Positions 36,036 to 47,690 of a stretch of 48,055 bases of DNA are shown here, piece after piece. Numbering within the stretch: position 1 is the stretch's first letter; every line of letters starts with the position of its first letter. The stretch comes from Saccoglossus kowalevskii (lineage: Eukaryota > Hemichordata > Enteropneusta > Harrimaniidae). The position numbers were made by a program, and so were the translations under genes. The notes under the pieces are model-generated. The model worked only from the letters and a program-made list of their open reading frames with translations. It was not told where the DNA came from and did no database searches. The stretch is taken from assembly GCF_000003605.2 (NCBI RefSeq), contig NW_003148762.1, positions 1 through 48,055 on the forward strand. Reading direction: 5' to 3'.

Positions 36036-36958
36036 GCAAAGTGATTAACAAAGTGCATACAAAGTTGTGAAAATCCCGTGCAAAGTTGACAGATTTACAT
36101 GGAAATGTTTCCTATGTTGTTACATTATCGAGACCAGTAGTTAAATGTTTGCGAAAGTGAATAAATATATCATAAAAGGCCGATGGAATCTCGTAGTAGC
36201 CCTCGAAGGATGTAGAATTTTGAAATATTTCCAAACATGAAATGGTCGCCAATTACAATAAATTTCAAATGTCTCTGATAGATGAGTGGTCAGGTGATAC
36301 ACCAGTTCCAAAAGTAAAGTTAAATCGGTCGAGGTTAGTACTTGCATGGGAGACTACCGGAGAAAAGCAGCCGGTGAGTTTTTTTTTGCAGTCTGCATCT
36401 CTTTGGTCTAAGCTGTTGAAACAGCGTGCAAAGTTGTCCAAACCGTTTTCAAAGTTGGTAGATTTGCGTGTTTATTTGATCTAAGTTGTTGTTATATCTA
36501 ACCCTGCTGTTATAAAGTATGAAAAATGAATAAAATCCATTCGAAGCCTCCCATGCTAGCAGACTGTCATATGAGCCGGCTGTAAAATGAACACACCCTG
36601 AGAATGTGAAAAGCTCTTGAAAATTCGGTGGATTTGCGTGTATATTCCCCCCTAAGTCATTTCGTAAAGAACCCCGCAGTTAAATTTAGAACAAAAATAT
36701 GTAAAAGTCTAAAAATACTATTTATGTTAGTACATTGTACCACTGCCCAGGCGCAAAGTGATTAACAAAGTGCATACAAAGTTGTGAAAATCCCGTGCAA
36801 AGTTGACATATTTACATGGAAATGTTACCTATGTTGTTACATTATCGAGACCAGTAGTTAAAAGTTTGCGAAAGTGAATAAATATATCATAAAAGGCCGA
36901 TGGAATCTGGTAGTGGCCCTCGAAGGATGTAGAATTTTGAAATATTTTTAAACATGAA

Positions 36959-37662
36959 ATGGTCGCCAATTACAATAAATTTCTAATGTCTCTGACAGAT
37001 GAGTGGTCAGGTGATACACCAGTTCCAAAAGTAAAGTTAAATCGGTCGAGGTTAGTACTTGCATGGGAGACTACCGGAGAAAACCAGCCGGTGAGTTTTT
37101 TTGCAGTCTAAGCTGTTGAAACAGCGTGCAAAGTTGTCCAAACCGATTTCAAAGTTGGTAGATTTGCGTGTTTATTTGATCTAAGTTGTTGTTATATCTA
37201 ACCCTGCTGTTATAAAGTATGAAAAATGAAATAAAATCCATTCGAAGCCTCCCATGTTAGCAGACTGTCATATGAGCCGGCTGTAAAATGAACAAACACA
37301 CCATGAGAATATGAAAAGCTCTTGAAAATTCGGTGAATTTGCGTGTATATTCCCCCCTAAGTCATTTCGTAAAGAACCCCGCAGTTAAATTTAGAACAAA
37401 AATATGTAAAAGTCTAAAATACTATTTATGTTAGTACATTGTACCACTGCCCAGGCGCAAAGTGATTAACAAAGTGCATACAAAGTTGTGAAAATCCCGT
37501 GCAAAGTTGACAGATTTACATGGAAATATTACCTATGTTGTTACATTATCGAGACCAGTAGTTAAAAGTTTGCGAAAGTGAATAAATATATCATAAAAGG
37601 CCGATGGAATCTCGTAGTGGCCCTCGAAGGATGTAGAATTTTGAAATATTTCCAAACATGAA
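36959..37662 (+). repeat. Short monomer (704 bp), 15-bp deletion
   Basis: The deletion junction is gcagtctaagctg at 37103. The copy also has ttctaatg, aaaccagcc and a T run of only seven before gcag. The following span contains caccatgagaatatg and ggtgaatttgcg, as in the spans after 15989 and 32606, linking it to those A copies. Confidence 0.85.
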
Positions 37663-39834
37663 ATGGTCGCCAAATACAATAAATTTCTAATGTCTCTGAC
37701 AGATGAGTGGTCAGGTGCTACACCAGTTCCAAAAGTAAAGTTAAATCGGTCGAGGTTAGTACTTGCATGGGAGACTACCGGAGAAAAGCAGCCGGTGAGT
37801 TTTTTTTTTGCAGTCTGCATCTCTTTGGTCTAAGCTGTTGAAACAGCGTGCAAAGTTGTCCAAACCGATTTCAAAGTTGGTAGATTTGCGTGTTTATTTG
37901 ATCTAAGTTGTTGTTATATCTAACCCTGCTGTTATAAAGTATGAAAAATGAATAAAATCCATTCGAAGCCTCCCATGTTAGCAAACTGTCATATGAGCTG
38001 GCTGTAAAATGAATAACACACCCTGAGAATGTGAAAAGCTCTTGAAAATTCGGTGGATTTGCATGTATATTCCCCCCTAAGTCATTTCGTAAGGAACCCC
38101 GCAGTTAAATTTAGAACAAAAATATGTAAAAGTCTAAAAAATACTATTTATGTTAGTACATTGTACCACTGCCCAGGCGCAAAGTGATTAACAAAGTGCA
38201 TACAAAGTTGTGAAAATCCCGTGCAAAGTTGACAGATTTACATGGAAATTTTACCTATGTTGTTACATTATCGAGACCAGTAGTTAAAAAGTTTGCGAAA
38301 GTGAATAAATATATCATAAAAGGCCGATGGAATCTCGTAGTGGCCCTCGAAGGATGTAGAATTTTGAAATATTTCCAAACATGAAATGGTCGCCAATTAC
38401 AATAAATTTCGAATGTCTCTGACAGATGAGTGGTCAGGTGATACACCAGTTCCAAAAGTAAAGTTAAATCGGTCGAGGTTAGTACTTGCATGGGAGACTA
38501 CCGGAGAAAAGCAGCCGGTGAATTTTTTTTTTTGCAGTCTGCATCTCTTTGGTCTAAGCTGTTGAAACAGCATGCAAAGTTGTCCAAACCGATTTCAAAG
38601 TTGGTAGATTTGCGTGTTTATTTGATCTTAGTTGTTGTTATATCTAACCCTGCTGTTATAAAGTATGAAAAATGAATAAAATCCATTCGAAGCCTCCCAT
38701 GTTAGCAAATTGTCATATGAGCCGGCTGTAAAATAAACAAACACACCCTGAGAATGTGAAAAGCTCTTAAAAATTCGGTGGATTTGCGTGTATATTCCCC
38801 CCTAAGTCATTTCGTAAAGAACCCCGCAGTTAAATTTAGAACAAAAATATGTAAAAGTCTAAAAATACTATTTATGTTAGTACATTGTACCACTGCCCAG
38901 GCGCAAAGTGATTAACAAAGTGCATACAAAGTTGTGAAAATCCCGTGCAAAGTTGACAGATTTACATGGAAATGTTACCTATGTTGTTACATTATCGAGA
39001 CCAGTAGTTAAAAGTTTGCGAAAGTGAATAAATATATAATAAAAGGCCGATGGAATCTCGTAGTGGCCCTCGAAGGATGTAGAATTTTGAAATATTTCCA
39101 AACATGAAATGGTCGCCAATTACAATAAATTTCAAATGTCTCTGACAGATGAGTGGTCAGGTGATACACCAGTTCCAAAAGTAAAGTTAAATCGGTTGAG
39201 GTTAGTACTTGCATGGGAGACTACCGGAGAAAAGCAGCCGGTGAATTTTTTTTTTTTTTGCAGTCTGCATCTCTTTGGTCTAAGCAGTTGAAACAGCGTG
39301 CAAAAATGTCCAAACCGATTTCAAATTTGGTAGATTTGCGTGTTTATTTGATCTTAGTTGTTGTTATATCTAACCCTGCTGTTATAAAGTATGACAAATG
39401 AATAAAATCCATTCGAAGCCTCCCATGTTAGCAGACTGTCATATGAGCCGGCTGTAAAATGAACAAACACACCCTGAGAATGTGAAAAGCTCTTGAAAAT
39501 TCGGTGGATTTGCTTGTATATTCCTCCCTAAGTCATTTCGTAAAGAACCCCGCAGTTAAATTTAGATCAAAAATATGTAAAAGTCTAAAAATACTATTTA
39601 TGTTAGTACATTGTACCACTGCCCAGGCGCAAAGTGATTAACAAAGTGCATACAAAGTTGTGAAAATCCCGTGCAAAGTTGACAGATTTACATGGAAATG
39701 TTACCTATGTTGTTACATTATCGAAACCAGTAGTTAAAAGTTTGCGAAAGTGAATAAATATATCATAAAAGGCCGATGGAATCTCGTAGTGGCCCTCGAA
39801 GGATGTAGAATTTTGAAATATTTCCAAACATGAA

Positions 39835-40547
39835 ATGGTCGCCAATTACAATAAATTTCAAATGTCTCTGACAGATGAGTGGTCAGGTGATACACCAGTT
39901 CCAAAAGTAAAGTTAAATAGGTCGAGGTTAGTACTTGCATGGGAGACTACCGGAGAAAACCAGCCGGTATTTTTTTTTTTGCAGTCTAAGCTGTTGACAC
40001 AGCGTGCAAAGTTGTCCAAACCGATTTCAAAGTTGGTAGATTTGCGTGTTTATTTGATCTAAGTTGTTGTTATATCTAACCCTGCTGTTATAAAGTATGA
40101 AAAATGAATAAAATCCATTCGAAGCCTCCCATGTTAGCAAACTGTCATATGAGCTGGCTGTAAAATGAACAAAAACACCCCTGAGAAATGTGAAAAGCTC
40201 TTGAAAAATTCGGTGGATTTGCGTGTATATTCCCCCCCTAAGTCATTTCGTAATGAACGCCCGCAGTTAAATTTTACAACAAAAAATATGTAAAAGTCTA
40301 AAAATAACTATTTATGTTAGTACATTGTACCACTGCCCAGGCGCAAATGATTTAACAAAGTGCATACAAGTTGTGAAAATCCCGTGCAAAGTTGACAGAT
40401 TTACATGGAAATGTTACCTATGTTGTTACATTATCGAGACCAGTAGTTAAAAGTTTGCGAAAGTGAATAAATATATCATAAAAGGCCGATGGAATCACGT
40501 AGTGGCCCTCGAAGGATGTAGAATTTTGAAATATTTCCAAACATGAA
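39835..40547 (+). repeat. Short monomer (713 bp) with 15-bp deletion and extra one-base insertions
   Basis: The junction is gcagtctaagctg at 39981. The splice-like GTGAGT is reduced to gtattt. The copy is longer than the other short forms partly because the span 40170-40375 carries several single-base insertions. It also reads ctgttgacacagcg, which breaks the dyad found in other copies. Confidence 0.83.
40165..40380 (+). other. Insertion cluster inside subfamily A
   Basis: Changes include acaaaaacacccctg, gagaaatgtg, tgaaaaattcgg, a longer C-run, aatgaacgcccgc, attttacaac, caaaaaatatg, aaaataactat, caaatgattt and catacaagttg. No subfamily change is evident. Confidence 0.75.
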
Positions 40548-41990
40548 ATGGTCGCCAATTACAATAAATTTCAAATGTCTCTGACAGATGAGTGGTCAGG
40601 TGATACACCAGTTCCAAAAGTAAAGTTAAATCGGTTGAGGTTAGTACTTGCATGGGAGACTACTGGAGAAAAGCAGCCGGAGAGTTTTTTTTTGCAGTCT
40701 GCATCTCTTTGGTGTAAGCTGTTGAAACAGCGTGCAAAGTTGTCCAAACCGATTTCAAAGTTGGTAGATTTGCGTGTTTATTTGATCTAAGTTGTTGTTA
40801 TATCTAACCCTGCTGTTATAAAGTATGAAAAATGAATAAAATCCATTCGAAGCCTCCCATGTTAGCAGACTGTCATATGAGCCGGGCTGTAAAATGAACA
40901 AACACACCCTGAGAATGTGAAAAGCTCTTGAAAATTCGGTGGATTTGCGTGTATATTCCCCCATAAGTCATTTCGTAAAGAACCCCGCAGTTAAATTTAG
41001 AACAAAAATATGTAAAAGTCTAAAAATACTATTTATGTTAGTACATTGTACCACTGCCCAGGCGCAAAGTGATTAACAAAGTGCATACAAAGTTGTGAAA
41101 ATCCCGTGCAAAGTTGACAGATTTACATGGAAATGTTACCTATGTTGTTACATTATCGAGACCAGTAGTTAAAAGTTTGCGAAAGTGAGTAAATATATCA
41201 TAAAAGGCCGATGGAATCTCGTAGTGGCCCTCGAAGGATGTAGAATTTTGAAATATTTCCAAACATGAAATGGTCGCCAATTACAATAAATTTCACATGT
41301 CTCTGACAGATGAGTGGTCAGGTGATACACCAGTTCCAAAAGTAAAGTTAAATCGGTCGAGGTTAGTACTTGCATGGGAGACTACCGGAGAAAAGCAGCC
41401 GGTGAGTTTTTTTTTGCAGTCTGCATCTCTTTGGTCTAAACTGTAGAAACAGCGTGCAAAGTTGTCCAAACCGATTTCAAAGTTGGTAGATTTGCGTGTT
41501 TATTTGATCTAAGTTGTTGGTATATCTAACCCTGCTGTTATAAAGTATGAAAAATGAATAAAATCCATTCGAAGCCTCCCATGTTAGCAGACTGTCATAT
41601 GAGCCGGCTGTAAAATGAACAAACACACCCTGAGAATGTGAAAAGCTCTTGAAAATTCGGTGGATTTGCGTGTATATTCCCCCCTAAGTCATTTCGTAAA
41701 GAACCCCGCAGTTAAATTTAGAACAAAAATATGTAAAAGTCTAAAAATACTATTTATGTTAGTACATTGTACCACTGCCCAGGCGCAATGTGATTAACAA
41801 AGTGCATACAAAGTTGTGAAAATCCCGTGCAAAGTTGACAGATTTACATGGAAATGTTACCTATGTTGTTACATTATCGAGACCAGTAGTTAAAAGTTTG
41901 CGAAAGTGAATAAATATATCATAAAAGGCCGATGGAATCTCGTAGTGGCCCTCGAAGGATGTAGAATTTTGAAATATTTCCAAACATGAA

Positions 41991-42694
41991 ATGGTCGCCA
42001 ATTACAATAAATTTCAAATGTCTCTGATAGATGAGTGGTTAGGTGATACACCTGTTCCAAAAGTAAAGTTAAATCGGTCGAGGTTAGTACTTGCATGGGA
42101 GACTACCGGAGAAAACCAGCCTGTGAGTTTTTTTGCAGTCTAAGCTGTTGAAACAGCGTGCAAAGTTGTCCAAACCGATTTCAAAGTTGGTAGATTTGCG
42201 TGTTTATTTGATCTAAGTTGTTGTTATATCTAACCCTGCTGTTATAAAGTATGAAAAATGAATAAAATCCATTCGAAGCCTCCCATGTTAGCAGACTGTC
42301 ATATGAGCCGGCTGTAAAATGAACAAACACACCCTGAGAATGTGAAAAGCTCTTGAAAATTCGGTGGATTTGCGTGTATATTCCCCCCTAAGTCATTTCG
42401 TAAAGAACCCCGCAGTTAAATTTAGAACAAAAATATGTAAAAGTCTAAAAATACTAGTTATGTTAGTACATTGTACCACTGCCCAGGCGCAAAGTGATTA
42501 ACAAAGTGCATACAAAGTTGTGAAAATCCCGTGCAAAGTTGACAGATTTACATGGAAATGTTTCCTATGTTGTTACATTATCGAGACCAGTAGTTAAAAG
42601 TTTGCGAAAGTGAATAAATATATCATAAAAGGCCGATGGAATCTCGTAGTGGCCCTCGAAGGATGTAAAATTTTGAAATATTTCCAAACATGAA
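41991..42694 (+). repeat. Short monomer (704 bp), sister of the one at 45597
   Basis: The junction is gcagtctaagctg at 42135. It shares gatagatgag, acacctgttcc and aaaccagcc with the short copy at 45597, although a B copy and several A copies lie between. The two therefore descend from one deletion-bearing copy rather than from separate deletions. Confidence 0.84.
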
Positions 42695-44284
42695 ATGGTC
42701 GCCAATTACAATAAATTTCTAATATCTCTGACAGACGAGTGGTCAGGTGATACACCAGTTCCAAAAGTAAAGTTAAATAGGTCGAGGTTAGTACTTGCAT
42801 GGGAGACTACCGGAGAAAAGCAGCCGGTGAGTTTTTTTTTTTGCAGTCTGCATCTCTTTGGTCTAAGCTGTTGAAACAGCGTGCAAAGTTGTCCAAACCG
42901 ATTTCAAAGTTGGTAGATTTGCGTGTTTATTTGATCTAAGTTGTTGTTATATCTAACCCTGCTGTTATAAAGTATGAAAAATGAATAAAATCTATTTCGA
43001 AGCCTCCCATGTTAGCAGACTGTCATATGAGCCGGCTGTAAAATGAACAAACACACCCTGAGAATGTGAAAAGCTCTTGAAAATTCGGTGGATTTGCGTG
43101 TATATTCCCCCCTAAGTCATTTCGTAAAGAACCCCGCAGTTAAATTTAGAACAAAAATATGTAAAAGTCTAAAAATACTATTTATGTTAGTACATTGTAC
43201 CACTACCCAGGCGCAGAGTGATTAACAAAGTGCATACAAAGTTGTGAAAATCCCGTGCAAAGTTGACAGATTTACATGGAAATGTTACCTATGTTGTTAC
43301 ATTATCGAGACCAGTAGTTAAAAGTTTGCGAAAGTGAATAAATATATCATAAAAGGCCGATGGAATCTCGTAGTGGCCCTCGAAGGATGTAGAATTTTGA
43401 AATATTTCCAAACATGAAATGGTCGCCAATTACAATAAATTTCACATGTCTCTGACAGATGAGTGGTCAGGTGATACACCAGTTCCAAAAGTAAAGTTAA
43501 ATCGGTCGAGGTTAGTACTTGCATGGGAGACTACCGGAGAAAAGCAGCCGGTGAGTTTTTTTTTGCAGTCTGCATCTCTCTGGTCTAAACTGTTGAAACA
43601 GCGTGCAAAGTTGTCCAAACCGATTTCAAAGTTGGTAGATTTGCGTGTTTATTTGATCTAAGTTGTTGTTATATCTAACCCTGCTGTTATAAAGTATGAA
43701 AAATGAATAAAATCCATTCAAAGCCTCCCATGTTAGCAGACTGTCATATGAGCCGGCTGTAAAATGAACAAACACACCCTGAGAATGTGAAAAGCTCTTG
43801 AAAATTCGCTGGATTTGCGTGTATATTCCCCCTAAGTCATTTCGTAAAGAACCCCGCAGTTAAATTTAGAACGAAAATATGTAAAAGTCTAAAAATACTA
43901 TTTATGTTAGTACATTGTACCACTGCCCAGGCGCAAAGTGATTAACAAAGTGCATACAAAGTTGTGAAAATCCCGTGCAAAGTTGACAGATTTACATGGA
44001 AATGTTACCTATGTTGTTACATTATCGAGACCAGTAGTTAAAAGTTTGCGAAAGTGAATAAATATATCATAAAAGGCCGATGGAATCTCGTAGTTACCCT
44101 CGAAGGATGTAGAATTTTGAAATATTTCCAAACATGAAATGGTCGCCAATTACAATAAATTTCAAATGTCTCTGACAGATGAGTGGTCAGGTGATACACC
44201 AGTTCCAAAAGTAAAGTTAAAAAGGTTGAGGTTAGTACTTGCATGGGAGACTACTGGAGAAAAGCAGCCGGTGAGTTTTTTTTT

Positions 44285-44485
44285 GCAGTAAGCATCTCTT
44301 TGGTCTAGCTGTTGAAACAGCGTGCAAAGTGTCCAAACCCGATTGCAAAGGTGGGTAGATAGGCGTGTTTATTGGATCTAAGTGGTTGTTAATATCTAAA
44401 CCCTGCTGTTATAAAGTACGAAAAATGAATAAAATCCATTTGAAGCCTCCCATGTAGCAGACTGTCATATGAGCCGGGCTGTAAA
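44285..44485 (+). other. Indel cluster at an A-to-B switch
   Basis: Changes include gcagtaagc, ggtctagctg, aaagtgtccaaaccc, aaggtgggtagatagg, attggatc, aagtggttgttaata, ctaaaccc, catgtagcag and gagccgggctg. A sequence precedes and B follows. Confidence 0.78.
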
Positions 44486-45230
44486 ATGAACAAACACATC
44501 CTGAGAATGTGAAAAGTTCTTGAAAATTCGGTGGATCTGCGTGTATATTCCCCCCTAAGTCATTTTGTAAAGAACCCCGCAGTTAAATTTAGAACAAAAA
44601 TATGTAAAAGTCTAAAAATACTATTTATGTTAGTACATTGTTCCACTATCCAGGCGCAAAGTGATTAACAAAGTGCATACAAAGTTGTGAAAATCTCGTG
44701 CAAAGTTGACAGATTTACATGGAAATGTTACCTATGTTGTTACATTATCGAGACCAGTAGTTGAAAGTTTGCGAAAGTGAATAAATATATCATAAAAGGC
44801 CGATGGAATTTCGTAGTGGCCCTCGAAGGATGTAGAATTTTGAAATATTTCCAAACATGAAATGGTCGCCAATTACAATAAATTTCAAATGACTCTGATA
44901 GATGAGTGGTCAGGTGATACACCAGTTCCAAAAGTAAAGTTAAATCGGCCGAGGTTAGTACTTGCAAGGGAGACTACCGGAGAAAAGCAGCCGGTGAGTG
45001 TTTTTTTTTTTTTGCAGTCTGCATCTCTTTGGTCTAAGCTGTTGAAACAGCGTGCAAAGTTGTTCAAACCGATTGCAAAGTTGGTAGATTTGCGTGTTTA
45101 TTTGATCTAAGTTGTTGTTATATCTAACCCTGCTATTATAAAGTATGAAAAATGAATAAAATCCATTTGAAGCCTCCCTTGTTAGCAGACTGTCATATGA
45201 GCCGGCTGTAAAATGAACAAACACACCCTG
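44291..45230 (+). repeat. Single B monomer island (landmark copy 63)
   Basis: From about 44340 the sequence changes to B type (gattgcaaag, catttgaag), and the copy at 44862 has cggccgagg with gcaagggag, the private pair of the triplet at 5153-7328. Both flanks are indel-rich. The island is just over one monomer long. Confidence 0.83.
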
Positions 45231-45445
45231 AAAATGTGAAAAGCTCTTGAAAATTCGGTGGATATTGCATGTATATTTCCCCCTTAAAGTCATTTCGTAA
45301 AGAACCCCGCAGTTAAATTTAGAACAAAAATATGTAAAAAGTCTAAAAAATACTATTTATGTTAGTACATTGTACCACTGCCCCAGGCGCAAAAGTGATT
45401 AACAAAGTGCATACAAAGTTGTGAAAATCCCCGTGCAAAGTTGAC
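45225..45445 (+). other. Insertion cluster at a B-to-A switch
   Basis: Changes include ggatattgcatg, atatttcccccttaaag, taaaaagtctaaaaaatac, ctgccccagg, gcaaaagtg and aatccccgtg. B precedes and A follows. Confidence 0.78.
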
Positions 45446-46195
45446 AGATTTACATGGAAATGTTACATATGTTGTTACATTATCGAGACCAGTAGTTAAA
45501 AGTTTGCGAAAGTGAATAAATATATCATAAAAGGCCGATGGAATCTCGTAGTGGCCCTCGAAGGATGTAGAATTTTGAAATATTTCCAAACATGAAATGG
45601 TCGCCAATTACAATAAATTTCAAATGTCTCTGATAGATGAGTGGTCAGGTGATACACCTGTTCCAAAAGTAAAGTTAAATCGGTCGAGGTTAGTACTTGC
45701 ATGGGAGACTACCGGAGAAAACCAGCCGGTGAGTTTTTTTGCAGTCTAAGCTGTTGAAACAGCGTGCAAAGTTGTCCAAACCGATTTCAAAGTTGGTAGA
45801 TTTGCGTGTTTATTTGATCTAAGTTGTTGTTATATCTAACCCTGCTGTTATAAAGTATGAAAAATGAATAAAATCCATTCGAAGCCTCCCATGTTAGCAA
45901 ACTGTCATATGAGCTGGCTGTAAAATGAACAAACACTCCCTGAGAATGTGAAAAGCTCTTGAAAATTCGGTGGATTTGCGTGTATATTCCCCCCTAAGTC
46001 ATTTCGTAAGAAACCCCGCAGTTAAATTTAGAACAAAAATATGTAAAAGTCTAAAAATACTATTTATGTTAGTACATTGTACCACTGCCCAGGCGCAAAG
46101 TGATTAACAAAGTGCATACAAAGTTGTGAAAATCCCGTGCAAAGTTGACAGATTTACATGGAAATGTTACCTATGTTGTTACATTATCGAGACCA
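45231..46195 (+). repeat. Single A monomer island (landmark copy 64)
   Basis: A-type sequence (gatttcaaagtt, cattcgaag) surrounds the short copy at 45597. It begins after an indel cluster at 45230-45440 and ends near 46200 where gttgaaagtttgcg and then atgactctgatagatg mark B. Confidence 0.82.
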
Positions 46196-46300
46196 GTAGT
46201 TGAAAGTTTGCGAAAGTGAATAAATATATCATAAAAGGCCGATGGAATCTCGTAGTGGCCCTCGAAGGATGTAGAATTTTGAAATATTTCCAAACATGAA
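45597..46300 (+). repeat. Short monomer (704 bp), sister of the one at 41991
   Basis: The junction is gcagtctaagctg at 45741. Diagnostic variants are gatagatgag, acacctgttcc, aaaccagcc and, downstream, gagctggctg. It is a single A copy sandwiched between B copies. Confidence 0.84.
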
Positions 46301-47690
46301 ATGGTCGCCAATTACAATAAATTTCAAATGACTCTGATAGATGAGTGGTCAGGTGATACACCAGTTCCAAAAGTAAAGTTAAATCGGTCGTGGATAGTAC
46401 TTGCATGGGAGACTACCGGAGAAAAGCAGCCGGTGAGCGTTTTTTTTTTTTGCAGTCTGCATCTCTTTGGTCTAAGCTGTTGAAACAGCGTGCAAAGTTG
46501 TCCAAACCGATTGCAAAGTTGGTAGATTTGCGTGTTTATTTGATCTAAGTTGTTGTTTATATCTAACCCTGCTATTATAAAGTATGAAAAATGAATAAAA
46601 TCCATTTGAAGCCTCCCATGTTAGCAGAATGTCATATGAGCCGGCTGTATAATGGACAAACACACCCTGAAATGTGAAAAGCTCTTGAAAATTCAGTGGA
46701 TTAGCGTGTATATTTCTCCCCTAAGTCATTTCGTATAGAACCCGCAGTTAAATTTAACCAAAAATTATGTAAAAGTCTAAAAATACTATTTATGTTAGTA
46801 CATGGTACCACTATCCAGGCGCAAAGTGATTAACAAAGTGCATACAAAGTTGTGGAAAATCTCGTGCAAAGTTGACAGAATAACATGGAAATGTTTACCT
46901 ATGTTGATACATTATCGAGACCAGTAGTTAAAAGTTTGTGAAAAGTGAATAAATATATCATAAAAGACCGATGGAATATCGTTAGTGGCCCTCGAAAGGA
47001 TGTAGAATTTTGAAATATTTCCAAACATGAAATGGTCGCCAATTACAATAAATTTCAAATGACTCTGATAGATGAGTGGTCAGGTGGTACACCAGTTCCA
47101 AAAGTAAAGTTAAATCGGTCTATGTTAGTACTTGCATGGGAGACTATCGGAGAAAAGCAGCCGGTGAGTTTTTGTTTTTGTTTTTGCAGTCTGCATCTCT
47201 TTGGTCTAAGCTGTTGAAACAGCGTGCAAAGTTGTCCAAACCGATTGCAAAGTTGGTAGATTTGCGTGTTTATTTGATCTAAGTTGCTGTTTTATCTAAC
47301 CCTGCTGTTATAAAGTATGAAAAATGAATAAAATCCATTTGAAGCCTCCCATGTTAGCAGACTGTCATATGAGCCGGCTGTATAATGGACAAACACACCC
47401 TGAGAATGTGAAAAGCTCTTGAAAATTCGGTGGATTAGCGTGTATATTCTCCCCTAAGTCATTTCGTATAGAACCCCTCAGTTAAATTTAGAACAAAAAT
47501 ATGTAAAAGTCTAAAAATACTATTTATGTTAGTACATTGTACCACTATCCAGGCGCAAAGTGATTAACAAAGTGCATACAAAGTTGTGAAAATCTCGTGC
47601 AAAGTTGACAGATTTACATGGAAATGTTACCTATGTTGTTACATTATCGAGACCAGTAGTTAAAAGTTAGCGAAAGTGAATAAATATATC
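46196..47690 (+). repeat. Subfamily B segment (landmark copies 65-66)
   Basis: The copy at 46301 carries cggtcgtggatagt and ggtgagcg, otherwise seen only at 1523. The copy at 47032 carries ggtggtacacc and tctatgttag, as at 11674 and 13132. The span between them, about 46555-46990, has many single-base insertions and deletions. No gene is seen here. Confidence 0.86.
46550..46995 (+). other. Indel cluster between two different B variants
   Basis: Changes include ttgtttatatc, gcagaatg, ccctgaaatg, tatttctcccc, gaacccgcag, aatttaaccaaaaattatg, acatggtacc, gtggaaaatc, gaataacatgg, gtttaccta, gttgatac, gaaaagtg, cgttagtgg and cgaaagg. It separates the copy resembling 1523 from the copy resembling 11674. 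Confidence 0.78.

Larger units (their letters stand above)
35901..44290 (+). repeat. Subfamily A segment (landmark copies 51-62)
   Basis: Twelve copies of A type. Three are short forms (36959, 39835, 41991). Minor variants link copies to distant ones: ttcgaatg with taaaataaac (38386 and 18161), atataataaaagg with cggttgagg (39109 and 21056), gagctggctg with gaataacacacc (after 37663, and after 14567, 15270 and 26831). Copies at 41270 and 43419 share ttcacatg. The copy at 41270 has ctgtagaaac, a stop in the plus frame. No gene is seen here. Confidence 0.87.
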
